From assembly GCA_963826795.1 (NCBI GenBank), contig CAWGYT010000010.1:62001-126000 (forward strand): a stretch of 64,000 bases of DNA, given 5' to 3'. Each line of letters starts with the position of its first letter. Position 1 is the stretch's first letter. The notes under the pieces were generated by a model. The model was not told where the DNA came from and did not search any database. It worked only from the letters and a program-made list of their open reading frames with translations. The position numbers and the translations under genes were made by a program. Of the stretch, positions 30,389 through 40,556 are shown in pieces. Source of the stretch: CAWGYT01 sp963826795 (lineage in GTDB: Bacteria > Planctomycetota > Planctomycetia > Pirellulales > Pirellulaceae).

Positions 30389-31807
30389 ATGAGTTCCCGC
30401 GATCGAGAAAGCCTGACCCACGACCCGATTCATGGTTACATCGCCTTCACCTCCCCCGGGAGGGACAGCGGCGTGTCGGAGCGGGACATTATCGACCACC
30501 CCTGGGTCCAGCGGCTGCGGCAAATTCACCAATTGCAAACCGCCTGGTGGGTGTTTCCGTCCGCCGAACACACGCGGTTTCAGCATGTTTTGGGGGTCAT
30601 GCATTTGGGCAGCCGCGTCACGGACCGGCTTTACCCGAGTCTTTGTCGCGCTTGCTCCGGGGGGGAGGATCCCATTCCGAGTCGGGGCTACGTTGAGACG
30701 TTGATGCGGATGGCCGGTCTCCTTCACGATGTGGGACACGGACCGTTTGGGCACTTTTTCGATGCCCATTTCTTGTCATCCTATGGGTTGACTCACGAGA
30801 CGCTGGGGGCTCATATCATCACCGTCGAGCTAGGAGAGCTGCTTCGTGGGCTCCGCGGCAATCCGAACAGCCAGCTCGAACCGGGCGAACAGATCGATCC
30901 GCAACAGGTCGCCTGGCTGATCCAGCGGCCTTCCGACCTCCCCCAGGATCCCGGTTCGCCTGCACCGCCCCCGTGGTTGCGTCTGCTACGAAGCCTTTTG
31001 AGTGGAATCTATACGATCGACAACTTGGATTTCGTGCTGCGCGACGCCTACATGTCAGGCTACAGCCAACGCGCTTACGATCTGGATCGGCTGTTGCACT
31101 ACACCGAATTCACACCCCAGGGCCTGACGATTCATGACCGCGGGATCGAATCGTTGATCCGTTTCATGGCCGCTCGGGCCGAATTGTTCCGCACGATCTA
31201 CTTTCACCGCACGGTGCGTGCGATCGACTTGACGCTGGCTGACCTGTTCGCGGAAAGCCGTGACGACCTGTTCCCGGGATCCCCCCTGGAGCACCTCTCC
31301 GCGTATCGAAATTTCACTGAGTTTTCCTTGCTCGTCAACGTGGTCCAGTGGGCCGATTCCGGCCAGCCCCGTCTGCGGTCCTTGGGACAGCGATGGCAGG
31401 CATTGCTGCAGCGGAAAATTCCCTGGGTGATGGCTTGCCAGCGAAATCTGGTTTTCCGAGAGGGGGAGGCGGAGCGAGCGAGTATCTTTAGCCATGCGCC
31501 CTTGGTCGAGCAGAGCCTGCGGGCCGAATTGGGAGCCAGCTGGGGCGACGCGCCGCTGCGGGTGGATATCGCCCGCCATATTTATCGGCCTCACACACAA
31601 GGCCCCGCCCGGCACCAGAACTTTCTGTTTGATTCGGCGCAGGAGCGGGTTCGGCCGCTCACGGACCATCAGCTCTTCCGACACCTTCCGGTGAGTCATC
31701 GGATCTGCCGGGTTTACACACGGAGCTTGACCCACGCCGCGGACGTCGCGCGGGCACTGGACGCCTTGCTTGGCAACCAGGGTCTGGATGACCTGACGAA
31801 TATGTAA
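30389..31807 (+). CDS. HD-domain phosphohydrolase (SAMHD1/dGTPase-like)
   Basis: 472 aa. Motifs of the HD superfamily in order: DPIHGYIAF, HPWVQRLRQIHQLQTAWWVFPSAEHTRFQHVLGVMHL, LLHDVGHGPFGHFFD (metal-binding HD) and YTIDNLDFVLRDAYM (late Asp). This layout is that of the SAMHD1-like group, which hydrolyses dNTPs or acts on other nucleotides. The purB gene begins 61 bases downstream on the same strand, which fits a role in nucleotide metabolism, though the substrate is not shown. Confidence 0.9.
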   Translation: MSSRDRESLTHDPIHGYIAFTSPGRDSGVSERDIIDHPWVQRLRQIHQLQTAWWVFPSAEHTRFQHVLGVMHLGSRVTDRLYPSLCRACSGGEDPIPSRGYVETLMRMAGLLHDVGHGPFGHFFDAHFLSSYGLTHETLGAHIITVELGELLRGLRGNPNSQLEPGEQIDPQQVAWLIQRPSDLPQDPGSPAPPPWLRLLRSLLSGIYTIDNLDFVLRDAYMSGYSQRAYDLDRLLHYTEFTPQGLTIHDRGIESLIRFMAARAELFRTIYFHRTVRAIDLTLADLFAESRDDLFPGSPLEHLSAYRNFTEFSLLVNVVQWADSGQPRLRSLGQRWQALLQRKIPWVMACQRNLVFREGEAERASIFSHAPLVEQSLRAELGASWGDAPLRVDIARHIYRPHTQGPARHQNFLFDSAQERVRPLTDHQLFRHLPVSHRICRVYTRSLTHAADVARALDALLGNQGLDDLTNM

Positions 31808-31868
31808 GCATCGAGGATGCGGGAGGCTGGTTCTCGCCGAGCCAGTCAGTGCAAAGAAGGGGACGGGC

Positions 31869-33296
31869 ATGAGCTACGACGAGTATCAGAATCCGCTGAA
31901 TTCCCGCTACGCCTCTCGGGAAATGAGTCAGCTTTGGAGTCCGCGACGGAAGTTCGTGACCTGGCGACGACTTTGGGTCGCCCTGGCGGAAGCGGAGGCG
32001 GAGCTGGGCCTGGAGATCTCGCCCACGCAGCTGCAGCAGTTGCGAGATCAGGTGGAGAATGTTGATTTCAAAGCCGCCGAGGAATACGAGCGAAAGCTGC
32101 GGCACGATGTCATGGCACATGTCCATGCCTACGGCGACGTTTGTCCGGATGCCCGAGCCATCATTCATCTGGGAGCGACCAGTTGCTACGTCACCGACAA
32201 CACCGATCTGATCCTGATACGCGAAGCCCTGCAGCTCGTCCGCGATCGACTCGTGGGCGTCCTGCTGGCACTGGCAGATTTTGCAGATCAACATCGTGAG
32301 CTCCCTTGCTTGGCCTTTACCCACCTTCAGCCCGCTCAGCCGACAACCCTGGGAAAACGTTGCACCCTCTGGATGCAAGACCTGCTGCTGGATCTGGCCG
32401 AAATCGACCATCGCCTGACGACGCTTCGGGCCCGCAGCGTGAAAGGAACCACCGGCACGCAGGCCAGCTTTCTCAAGCTCTTCGCCGGGGATTCCCAAAA
32501 GGTCGAACAGCTGGAGCAACGGGTCGCCCGCAAGCTTGGCTTCGAATCCGCCTATCCCGTGACCGGGCAAACCTACCCACGCAAAGTGGACAGTCAGACG
32601 ATCGACGCCCTCTCGGGGATCGCTCAAAGCGCTCATAAGGCCGCTTCTGACCTGCGGCTGCTGGCCCATCGAAAGGAGGTTGAGGAACCCTTCGAGGTGG
32701 ATCAGATCGGCTCGTCCGCGATGCCCTACAAGCGGAATCCGATGCGGAGCGAGCGGATCTGCGGGCTCGCACGATTCGTCATGAGTCTCCAGACAAGCCC
32801 TCCTCAGACCGCAGCAACCCAATGGATGGAACGTACCCTCGATGACAGCGCCAATCGCCGCTTGGTCATTCCACAATCCTTTCTGGCGATCGACTCGATC
32901 TTGCTGATTTACCGAAATGTTGCCGAAGGCCTGGTCGCCTACCCGGAGGTTGTGGCCAGGAACCTGCGGGAAGAACTTCCCTTTATGGCCAGTGAAAATA
33001 TCCTGATGGCAGCCGTCGCCGCCGGGGGCGATCGCCAGGAACTCCACGAGCGAATCCGGCGGCATAGTCAGGCGGCAGGCGAGCAGGTCAAGCGGTACGG
33101 GCGTCCGAACGATCTCCTGGAACGGCTCGCTGGCGATCCGGAGTTTGCGGCGGTGGACCTTCGCCAAGCAATGGATCCACGCGATTTCATCGGGTGCGCA
33201 CCCGAACAAGTCGTTCTGTTCCTGCGCGAATTCATCGATCCGCTCCGGGAATCGCGGTCAGAGCGATCGACGGAATCGGCCGAACTACGGGTCTGA
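31869..33296 (+). CDS. purB: Adenylosuccinate lyase
   Basis: 475 aa. Splits SAICAR and adenylosuccinate, releasing fumarate, in purine synthesis. The superfamily signature SSAMPYKRNPMRSER is near residues 283-297; the others are HLGATSCYVTDNTD and RSVKGTTGTQASFL, and THLQPAQPTTLGKR. The N-terminal YQNPLNSRYAS and the long C-terminal helices match the eukaryote-like form of the enzyme. ATG 31869 is preceded by AAGGGGA. purC is also in this window (25302-26183) but not in an operon with it. Confidence 0.97.
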   Translation: MSYDEYQNPLNSRYASREMSQLWSPRRKFVTWRRLWVALAEAEAELGLEISPTQLQQLRDQVENVDFKAAEEYERKLRHDVMAHVHAYGDVCPDARAIIHLGATSCYVTDNTDLILIREALQLVRDRLVGVLLALADFADQHRELPCLAFTHLQPAQPTTLGKRCTLWMQDLLLDLAEIDHRLTTLRARSVKGTTGTQASFLKLFAGDSQKVEQLEQRVARKLGFESAYPVTGQTYPRKVDSQTIDALSGIAQSAHKAASDLRLLAHRKEVEEPFEVDQIGSSAMPYKRNPMRSERICGLARFVMSLQTSPPQTAATQWMERTLDDSANRRLVIPQSFLAIDSILLIYRNVAEGLVAYPEVVARNLREELPFMASENILMAAVAAGGDRQELHERIRRHSQAAGEQVKRYGRPNDLLERLAGDPEFAAVDLRQAMDPRDFIGCAPEQVVLFLREFIDPLRESRSERSTESAELRV

Positions 33297-33730
33297 CAGG
33301 TATCTGTTGCCCGGCGCTGGCCAAGCGCGAGATGGCCCTTCTTTCGTGTTGCAGCGGGGTGATCGCGAGCCGCAATTTCGCTCGGGCCTCCTCGCCCCTT
33401 GACCGGTCGAATGTCCCTAGGTGCACTGTGAATTTCGTCGGGCCGGGGCCCCAACGACAGTTTTCGGCGGCACGCACGTGGGCTGCGGACGATGTACCGA
33501 TTTCTTGACATGCGGTTATCCCGCGATTGCCGACGAAGTGGGCATGGATCGTTGGGGCTCCGTTTGGCGTGTGCCCGGCAGGAGCTCCACGACATCACAT
33601 TCGGCTCTGTCTCCCTCGGGGCCGGACGGTTCCAATCCACCTGGTCCGGACGGAGTTCTCGCCGCTGATGAGTGGCACGCATGATGGGTCGGGCGCCCCA
33701 GGCGACACTGTCGTCCATCCGGTCGCCGAT
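33297..33730. other. Gene-free stretch between purB and the STAS gene
   Basis: About 430 bases. Frames crossing it are proline/arginine-rich on both strands and show no family likeness. I see no repeat and no clear terminator. Confidence 0.5.
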
Positions 33731-34222
33731 TCAATCGCTTCGGTCGATTTCTTCTTGCAGTTGCGCGGCGATCCGGCGAAAGGATTCGGCCGCGGGTCCG
33801 CCCAGTTCGGCCAAACGATCGTGCGATTCGATCAAGTGCCGAGCGAACTCACGACGCTCGATCGCGGCGGTCGGCAGCGCAACCGCGTCTCCGAACACGG
33901 GCGGACCATCTTCTTGGATGTCAAGTATCCGGTCGAGATGAACCCCTGCCAGCAATCGCTTGGAGGTCGACGCATCCGCCACGACGGCGAACGATCCGCG
34001 GCCCATTTTGGCGCGACGCTGGAGTACGGCCAAGCAACCCAGAAATGTGCTGTCGAGGTATTCACAGGCGGAAAGGTCGACCCAGATGTCGGCGCCGTCC
34101 TCCAACGCCCCGCTTGCGAAATCGCGCAAAGTCGGACTTTCCCTCATCGTCCCGCGACCTTCCAAGTGAACGACGTATCCCGAAGTGGTTCTTCTGATCT
34201 TCAGCAGACAGAAATCATCCAT
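33731..34222 (-). CDS. STAS-domain protein (anti-anti-sigma type)
   Basis: 163 aa from ATG 34222 (GGGAGGGA upstream). The first 100 residues are a STAS domain: GYVVHLEGRGTM, ADIWVDLSACEYLDSTFLGCLAVLQRRA, with Ser in DST at the usual phosphorylation position, and the following FAVVADAST. A helical C-terminal part of about 60 residues (IERREFARHLIESHDRLAELG) is extra to the core domain. Such proteins usually pair with a serine kinase and a sigma factor or phosphatase; none is next to it. Confidence 0.85.
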   Translation of the reverse strand: MDDFCLLKIRRTTSGYVVHLEGRGTMRESPTLRDFASGALEDGADIWVDLSACEYLDSTFLGCLAVLQRRAKMGRGSFAVVADASTSKRLLAGVHLDRILDIQEDGPPVFGDAVALPTAAIERREFARHLIESHDRLAELGGPAAESFRRIAAQLQEEIDRSD

Positions 34223-34473
34223 GTGCTCGATCCCTCCCACGTCGCATCACCCGGCGTCCTGGAGATTCTATCGAAACCCGACGCTTCCCGCGACAAAAAT
34301 CTTGTCCAAGCGGCAGCGGTGACCGAGCGGGCCACTGACGGGGTGCGTCCGATCTCGTCAACTCCTGCAGCCAAATCAAGATGCAGCCGAAACAGGACAG
34401 GCCGGTCGCGTTCGGGCAACATCTGAACCGGTCCCGAGGTGCTTTTTTTCGAGCTCGGGGCCTCTTCGATAGT

Positions 34474-34490
34474 TTGGCAAGCTTCTTGCT
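34474..34490 (+). promoter_or_regulatory. Candidate sigma-54 promoter
   Basis: TTGGCAAGCTTCTTGCT has the -24 GG (34476-34477) and -12 GC (34488-34489) with exactly ten bases between, as sigma-54 needs. It lies about 47 bases upstream of the JmjC/cupin-like start. The match to the rest of the consensus (TTGGCA, TTGCT) is good. No enhancer-binding activator gene is nearby and I did not find an obvious upstream binding site. Confidence 0.4.
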
Positions 34491-34536
34491 ATGTCCACGA
34501 CCGTCACCGCTTCCGTCCCCTTTGAAAGGTCACGAC

Positions 34537-35516
34537 ATGCCGCTCCTGATTGACTGGAATTCGCGGGATTTCGCCGCGCTCGAACAAGGCGTCCTCGTCG
34601 CCCAACACGCACTTGCCGCGACCGGATTGTTTTCCGACGAAGGTTTGGCCCAAATTCTCGACCGTCAACCGGACTCCGCATTGACGCTCTCGACCATGGG
34701 CCGTGACAGCCATACGTTCCAATGGCGCGACGGCGATCGGAACGGCGTTTCCGGCACCCAGCTGGTGGAGACTGTCAAGAAAGGTCATCTCTGGATCAAT
34801 TGCCGCGACGTCTTACGGCACCAGCCCGAGTTGGCTCGGCTGGTGCATCAGGTCTATGACGAGCTCGAGGCGGGACGGCCAGGGTTTCGCGCGGAGGACC
34901 GCACCGCGAACCTTTTGATCTCGTCGCCCAGCGCGATCGTGCACTACCACGTCGACATGCCGGTCAACATGTTATGGCATTTGCGGGGACGGAAACGGGT
35001 ATGGGTCTACCCTCACTTCGACGCGCGTTTCGCGAGCGATCCGGTGCTTGAGAAAGTCTGCGCGGCGCATGGTCGGAGGACGTTCCCTACCGCGCCGAGT
35101 GGGATCGGTATGCCTTGGTTTTCGATGCCGAGCCGGGCCACATGATCACTTGGCCCCAGTTGACGCCGCATCGCGTCACGAACTTGGAGGGTCTCAACGT
35201 CTCGCTGTCGACGGAGCACAAGAATCCGCGAGCGCGGCGCCGATTGAATGTGTATCAGGCCAACCACTTCTTGCGTAGCCGCTGCGGAATCGCACCCTCC
35301 ACATGTCACATCGACGGCCTAACTTCCCATTTCAAGCAAGCGCTCGCTCGCACGATCCGCTATTCTTCCCGACTGCTCAACAAACAGCAGGGACAATTCG
35401 TCTACCCCAAGTCCTTCATCGTCGATCCCAACGAACCACGCGGATTCCGATTGCTCAACAACGACAACAACTCGCTCGTTGCGCCCCATCTTGAGCACGA
35501 GTTGGTCGCAGTCTGA
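34537..35516 (+). CDS. JmjC/cupin-like 2OG-Fe(II) protein, frameshifted
   Basis: Start ATG 34537 (GAAAGG seven bases upstream). The first part has IVHYHVDMPVNMLWHLRGRKRVWVYP, the H-x-D metal pair and basic turn of cupin-like JmjC proteins. The frame then breaks near 35067; the other frame continues with WSEDVPYRAEWDRYALVF, EPGHMITWPQLTPHRV (distal metal His) and ends at 35516. Joined, the protein is about 325 aa. The break is a one-base shift around GCGCATGGTCGG. Members hydroxylate proteins or small molecules; the target here is unknown. A GNAT-type gene follows on the same strand. Confidence 0.75.
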
Positions 35517-35687
35517 TCATTTCAAGGATGTCGCTGAGCAACTCGATCGGGCAGGGGGGATTTTCCGGAATTCCCATCGAGTCAAGCTCAACGCGTCTCG
35601 CGCGATTCTGCGGGACCCTGCCGACACCAGCCGCAGGAAAACCACGTTCGCTTTCACTCACCAGATGCTTCGGGAACCCAAACGGCA

Positions 35688-36791
35688 ATGCGTATCGAAC
35701 GAATTCGAGATGTGAATCAGCTAAGTGATTCGGTTCGGGCACAGTGGAATCAACTGCCGATGCCGTCCCCAATGCAATCCGCCGAGTGGCTAATCCACTG
35801 GTGGCAAGCATTTGGGCAGGCTTCGCGTGACCAGCTGAACGTGCTGCTGGTCTTTGACGATGAGCAGCTGATTGCCGCGGCACCTTGGTACGTGAGTCGC
35901 GCCTGGACCGGAAGCGCATGCTTGCGATTTCTCGGCGACGGGACCGCCTGCAGCGATCACGCAACGATCCTCATCCAAGACGGCCATCGGCAGTCGGTCC
36001 TCGAGCTGCTGACACGTTGGCTCTTGCACGAGGCGTCGACAACTTGGCATGCTATCGACTTCGAATCGGTTGCCCAAGATGATCCGGCCGTGTCCCGACT
36101 TGTGCGGCGGCTGGGTGAAGGCGGATGTGAACGGCATCTTCGCGACACCGTCGGGACTTGGGTCGTTGAACTTCCCGCTACCTGGGACGAGTTTTTGGCG
36201 AGCCTATCGAAGAACTGTCGAAAGCGGTGCCGACGTTGGCAACGCACGTACTTCGATTCCGCGCGGGCCGAAGTGGTGCATTCAACTTGCGACAGCTTGG
36301 CCGATGCTTGGCAGGATCTGGCTCGATTAAATCAGGATCGACGTCGAGATTTCGGGGACCGCTCCGCGTTCGATGACGCGGGATTCGATCGGTTCCATCG
36401 AGCCACGTTGCCGAGCCTTTTCGCCGACGGGAGAGCCGAGATACGCCGGCTGCGGATCGATGGCCAACTGAAGGCTGCGGAATACGTTCTGTTTCGACAG
36501 GGTACGGTCTTTTGTTATCAGAGCGGCATGACAACGTCGGAAGGGCGTGACGGATACGGCAACCTGTCAATCTTGGCGCTGGTCCGTGATGCGATTGACC
36601 AAGGTTTCACGCGCCTTGATTTTCTTCGGGGCGACGAAGACTACAAGCAACACTGGGGGGCCCACCGCGTCGCCTGCGTCAGCTATCACGTCGCGTCTCC
36701 CACCTTGCAAGGTGCCGCTCACCTCGCGTATCACCGGGTCGCCGATCACATGCGCCGGATGAAGCGTTCACTCGTCGGCGCCAACAACTGA
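35688..36791 (+). CDS. BioF2/FemAB-like GNAT acetyltransferase family protein
   Basis: 367 aa. The C-terminal half shows the BioF2-like (Acetyltransf_6) pattern: LSKNCRKRCRRWQR, IRRLRIDGQLKAAEYVLFRQGTVFCYQSGM, GYGNLSILALVRDAIDQG and LDFLRGDEDYKQHWGA. The N-terminal half has the matching paired fold (MQSAEWLIHWWQAFG). Family members act in polysaccharide, lipid or peptidoglycan assembly (for example near exopolysaccharide genes); no such cluster is evident here. It follows the JmjC-like gene by 171 bases. Confidence 0.85.
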   Translation: MRIERIRDVNQLSDSVRAQWNQLPMPSPMQSAEWLIHWWQAFGQASRDQLNVLLVFDDEQLIAAAPWYVSRAWTGSACLRFLGDGTACSDHATILIQDGHRQSVLELLTRWLLHEASTTWHAIDFESVAQDDPAVSRLVRRLGEGGCERHLRDTVGTWVVELPATWDEFLASLSKNCRKRCRRWQRTYFDSARAEVVHSTCDSLADAWQDLARLNQDRRRDFGDRSAFDDAGFDRFHRATLPSLFADGRAEIRRLRIDGQLKAAEYVLFRQGTVFCYQSGMTTSEGRDGYGNLSILALVRDAIDQGFTRLDFLRGDEDYKQHWGAHRVACVSYHVASPTLQGAAHLAYHRVADHMRRMKRSLVGANN

Positions 36792-36839
36792 AGGCGCACG
36801 GGCCCCGGCAATCTCCAGCAGACGTCAGACGCGGGCGGA

Positions 36840-37892
36840 TCAAAAACGGATCCCTGTCCGAAGCAACAACGCATCTTCAGGCGAGAAGCCGCCCTCAAAC
36901 CGATCGAACTCAAATTCTCTGCCGAACACATATCCAATCTCAGCCATCAGTCGGGTGCCCTGGGCACGAAAGACGCCGGGGGGGCGTGGAGGCATTGACT
37001 CCCAACCCAAGACGAGACGGAACTCGCGGTACGAAAGCCGTTCCCCCGCGCCACTCGCCCGATCGTAGGCCCAGGTCCCGCCCGAGATACCCCCACCGAC
37101 ATAGCCCCATTGTTGCCGAGTCTCGTTTTCGGTCAGCAAGAAGGAAACCCGGGGATTGGGCATCATCAGATCGATTCGAAGTTTCGGCGACGGCTCCCAA
37201 ACCACGCCAATCGCGGGAATCACCGGAAGATCAACTCTTCCCGTCGCCAATGCGCCGAACGCCCAGCTCCACTGTTCATTCGGTCGAAAGAGAGCAAAGC
37301 CCCCGCCGCGAATCTGCCAGGCCTCGCTACCCGTGTTGTCCATATCGGACGCGAAGGCACCATTCAGCATGAACCGCGCCATCCATCGGTCACTGATCCG
37401 CCGCATCCACGCCAGTCCCAGCGAAATGTCGTGCAGTCGTTCAGGAAAATCCAGCTCACCGGGCGCCACGATTTGAGTAAAAGAGTAGCCGGCTGTGAGA
37501 AATGGAGGTGGCGGTCCGAAGACGGGATACAGTGGCATCTTGGCACTCAGATCGTAAGAGTCGATCGCCAAGCCATCCGACTCCGGCTCCCATTCCGAAA
37601 AGATCTCGATCTGCGGCCGAATCAGCTTCTTGAAGTCCATCGTCTCGCTTTCCGCCGATTCCAGCGGTTGCTCGTCCCGCCCAACCTCCGAGGGTCGATC
37701 CCACAACGGCTCGCTAAGGTCCAGCGGTTCCACACCGGCGTCGGCTCGGAGCGTTCGATCGGTTGGGAGCATCGCCCAGCGAGCTTCTCCGCTGGATCCC
37801 AATCGTGACTCTCCCTCGGCCCTCGCATCCAGGGGGACGTAGCCAAGCAGGACCGCAAACGCGATGTGAACTCGAACCGACGCGTGGAACAT
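36840..37892 (-). CDS. Outer-membrane protein (DUF6268-like)
   Basis: 350 aa from ATG 37892 (GGAAGAG upstream); the frame continues to 38243 but without protein character. A signal peptide (VHIAFAVLLGYVPLDARA) precedes an acidic linker, and then a barrel-like series of alternating strands: SYDLSAKMPLYPVF, TAGYSFTQIVAPG, MARFMLNGAFASD, WSWAFGALATGRVDLPVIP, LRIDLMMPNPRVSFLL and a final phenylalanine-ending strand (ALLLRTGIRF) as in outer-membrane barrels. I believe it belongs to the planctomycete DUF6268 group, with moderate confidence. Confidence 0.7.
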   Translation of the reverse strand: MFHASVRVHIAFAVLLGYVPLDARAEGESRLGSSGEARWAMLPTDRTLRADAGVEPLDLSEPLWDRPSEVGRDEQPLESAESETMDFKKLIRPQIEIFSEWEPESDGLAIDSYDLSAKMPLYPVFGPPPPFLTAGYSFTQIVAPGELDFPERLHDISLGLAWMRRISDRWMARFMLNGAFASDMDNTGSEAWQIRGGGFALFRPNEQWSWAFGALATGRVDLPVIPAIGVVWEPSPKLRIDLMMPNPRVSFLLTENETRQQWGYVGGGISGGTWAYDRASGAGERLSYREFRLVLGWESMPPRPPGVFRAQGTRLMAEIGYVFGREFEFDRFEGGFSPEDALLLRTGIRF

Positions 37893-38289
37893 ACACTCTT
37901 CCGTGAGGCAATTCCGGGTTAATGGAACTCGTGTTTTGTCCGGGCTTCGTCTTGGGCGAGGTGCAACGGGGGCGAGGTGCAACGGCGGCGAGGCTGCTGC
38001 CGAGCCGAACTTGCGTTGCGTGCCGCCCTTCGCAAGGCTCAGCAGGAGCTTCGCCCTCCCGAGACGATCCCTATTCCTTACTTTGACAATGCACTCGCTT
38101 GACGGTCGACCCACCGGATCTCGGAGCGAACCGACGAGGCAGGATTTCGAGCAGTCGATTCTGCCAGCTGCCCACAGCACCGCTTGCATGCATCGCAAGC
38201 AAGCGGTACGAACGATCGCATCGCTGCACAGGGAAGGCATCATAGTGGAACGATCAATCGTGACAAGCGGTTTTCAATCGGAAGACTAA
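37893..38289. other. Gene-free stretch with short repeats
   Basis: About 400 bases with no supported gene. It holds three tandem copies of GGGCGAGGTGCAAC-like units at about 37955-37995 and the inverted repeat listed next. Confidence 0.5.
37987..38060. repeat. Inverted repeat (REP-like)
   Basis: GGCGAGGCTGCTGCCGAGCC on the left pairs with GGCTCAGCAGGAGCTTCGCC on the right, 17 of 20 positions matching, around about 30 bases. A related half-site (GGCTCGGCGGGAGCTTCGCC) occurs at about 27847-27866, just after the GH10-like gene, so this is a dispersed motif. Confidence 0.65.
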
Positions 38290-40405
38290 GGGGTCAGGAC
38301 TTCGCACGCCGGAAGTCTGGGAAGACCAGACAAGCGGTTCGACTGATCTGGCATCGCAACAACTCGTCCGAGGCGCTGGTCGATCCGAGCGATCGCGATC
38401 GCGCACGGCCCTTCAGTGAAGATCATCGAGGGACACACGGGGCAGCCGGTCACAACGTTCAAGATGGGGCAAGGGAATCTCCAACAGGTTGCTTTCAGCG
38501 TGCCTGGATCCCAGTTGTTGGTGGCGGATGATCGGGGTTCCGTTGATGTTCGCGACACACAGTCCTGGAAGTCTCTCTGGAGCAGCGACGACGTGATGTC
38601 GGTTCGGATCGCACGATCCGGTGGCGTTGTGCTGCTGGCGCGTACCAATGACACGTTGACCGTCCGTGAATTGGCGACGGGAACTGAACAGATCGCGGTG
38701 GTGACGCCAGAAAGCGGTTTGGTATTCTCGAGCCCTGACCTGAAACGCATCGTGGCCGGCAATGGCGTCACGGATGGGAACACAGGCGAGTTGCTGTTTG
38801 CGATCGCAGATCTGCCACCTGCCGAAGAGTTGGTGTTTACGTCGAATGGCCACCATGTCGTTGCGGCAACGTCTGGCACGGTCCGACGCTGGAGCACTTT
38901 GGAGGCTGCGGGACGGAACGCCCTGGTCGTGAACGGACGCTCTCTGGGCGGAGAGTTCGTCGTCTACACATGCCGATCATTCGATTCGCGTCTGGGATGC
39001 GACCACGCGAGCCTTGCTTAAGGCGTTCAAGCATGCGAGCATCAAAACGCGGGTCGGCGGACTATTCCTCAGCCCAGTGGGGAATCGCTTGGTCAGTTAC
39101 GACGAACCAGATACGAAACACGAGAGCAAGAAGGCACCTTCATCGTATGGAATCTCGAAGACGGCACTGTCAACGACTGATTAAAATCGGCATCACCGAC
39201 GCACATTAAGTTCAGCGCCGAGGGAAATCGATTTGCGAGAATGGCCGAAACGTTGGAGGTTCGAGATCTGCATCACGGGCGGATCGTCAGCCAGATTGAG
39301 GACATTCGGGCGTCCAGCTTTGAGTTGAGCCCCGAGGGGTGGCAAGATCGTGGTAGCTGAAATAGATTCCACGCGCCGGTTTGTCGGCGGGAAACTCACC
39401 ATCAAAGGCATGAACGCCACGATTTGGGATGTCCAACGCGGCGAACCCGTGGCGACACTTACGGGACATGAGGACCAATTCAAGGGCTTTTCCTTCAGTC
39501 CCGATGGAAGACGCCTCGTGAGTTGGGGACGCGACGGGGTGATGGTCATCTGGTGTACGCAAAGCAGGCACGAACTGTTGTCGGTGCGCGGATACGATCG
39601 CAAGCGTGATAGTCTCGATGACGTCTGGTTCTCGCCTGACCGTCGCCGGATTATCGCGGCCACCGGTCATGGGTTCTTCGTGTTCCTGAGCGATTCCAAG
39701 CAAGTGCCCATGGGAACGTTTGTCACGATTACGACGACGGGGAAACAGTAGAGATCCCGATCCGTTACGGAGTCGATGTGCGCGATTGCTGGAATTCGGA
39801 TGGGTCGCGTCCCGTCACCAACGGCGAGCTCGTCTGGACGGGAGATAACCAGGCCTCACGCAAGTACGAATTGCGCCTGTTTCCCCGTCGTCTCAGACTG
39901 TATCGTCTCACATTGGAAAATCCGCGTCCTGAACAGGAATGCGTCTCCGTTGCCTTCGAATCTGCCGCGACAAGCGTCGCCGCGCCGCTACTGGTTGCCA
40001 TCACACGACACAAGCTCAGGCAAATCGCGTCGATTCCCGAGACACGCCGCGACCGATCAACGGGGCTGCGGCTGAGCGGCCACGCTGCTGGACCGATCGG
40101 GCTGGACGTACCGCCGAGGCGATCCGCGTGGGCGTCGAAGGCCCGCTGATCAGTTTACGCCGGACCGACGACGAGCGGGTCTTGCGAATTCGCAAGGATC
40201 AGCTCTCCGAGGAGGACCAGTCATATTTGCGGGAGCACCATTTTTGCGGGAGCACCATTTTTACGGGAGCACGATTTTTGCGGGAGCACCATTTGTACGG
40301 GAGCACCATTGAGCGGCGGCGATCCATGCGGCGGCGCGGCGCCCCGCAACGTTTCTCGAATCGCGAGTCCTACGTCTTGAAATATCTCCTGACCTCATCC
40401 GGTTA
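38290..40405 (+). pseudogene. Decayed WD40-repeat/SHD1 domain protein gene
   Basis: Pieces of one protein appear in shifting frames. 38416-39021: WD40-like blades (KIIEGHTGQPVTTF, VDVRDTQSWKSLW). Next, in another frame, HSIRVWDATTRALLKAFKHAS and GTFIVWNLEDGTVN. 39350-39751: NATIWDVQRGEPVATLTGHEDQ and FSFSPDGRRLVSWGRDGVMVIW. Near 40090-40220: WTDRAGRTAEAIRVGVEG then LISLRRTDDERVLRIRKDQLSEEDQSYL, the SHD1 domain typical of planctomycetes. At least five frame changes and several stops lie between, and a 17-bp tandem repeat breaks the SHD1 end. This many breaks in one gene fits decay more than sequence error. Confidence 0.75.
40223..40309. repeat. 17-bp tandem repeat, five units
   Basis: Five units close to ATTTTTGCGGGAGCACC run from 40223 to 40309. 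As 17 is not a multiple of three, each unit shifts the frame, so the array wrecks the end of the SHD1 reading frame in which it lies. Confidence 0.85.
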
Positions 40406-40556
40406 AGAAAAGAATTCGTCCGCTAAACCTTGGCCAAGCAAGGTCGGGTGTCGGCCGGAGCTTGGCTGTCGCACTCGGCACAGCAGTCGAGGAACGAGGT
40501 CAGCCAAATGCGCGAGTTGAGTTGATCCCGCTCGAGCGTGGCCAAGTTCGAGAACA

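Noticed and set aside
33232..33718. Reverse frames between purB and the STAS gene
   Set aside because: Short, overlapping, Arg/Pro-rich frames without motifs.
40223..40309. Possible CRISPR or regulatory iterons
   Set aside because: The 17-bp units are directly adjacent and lie in a decayed coding region; simple slippage explains them.
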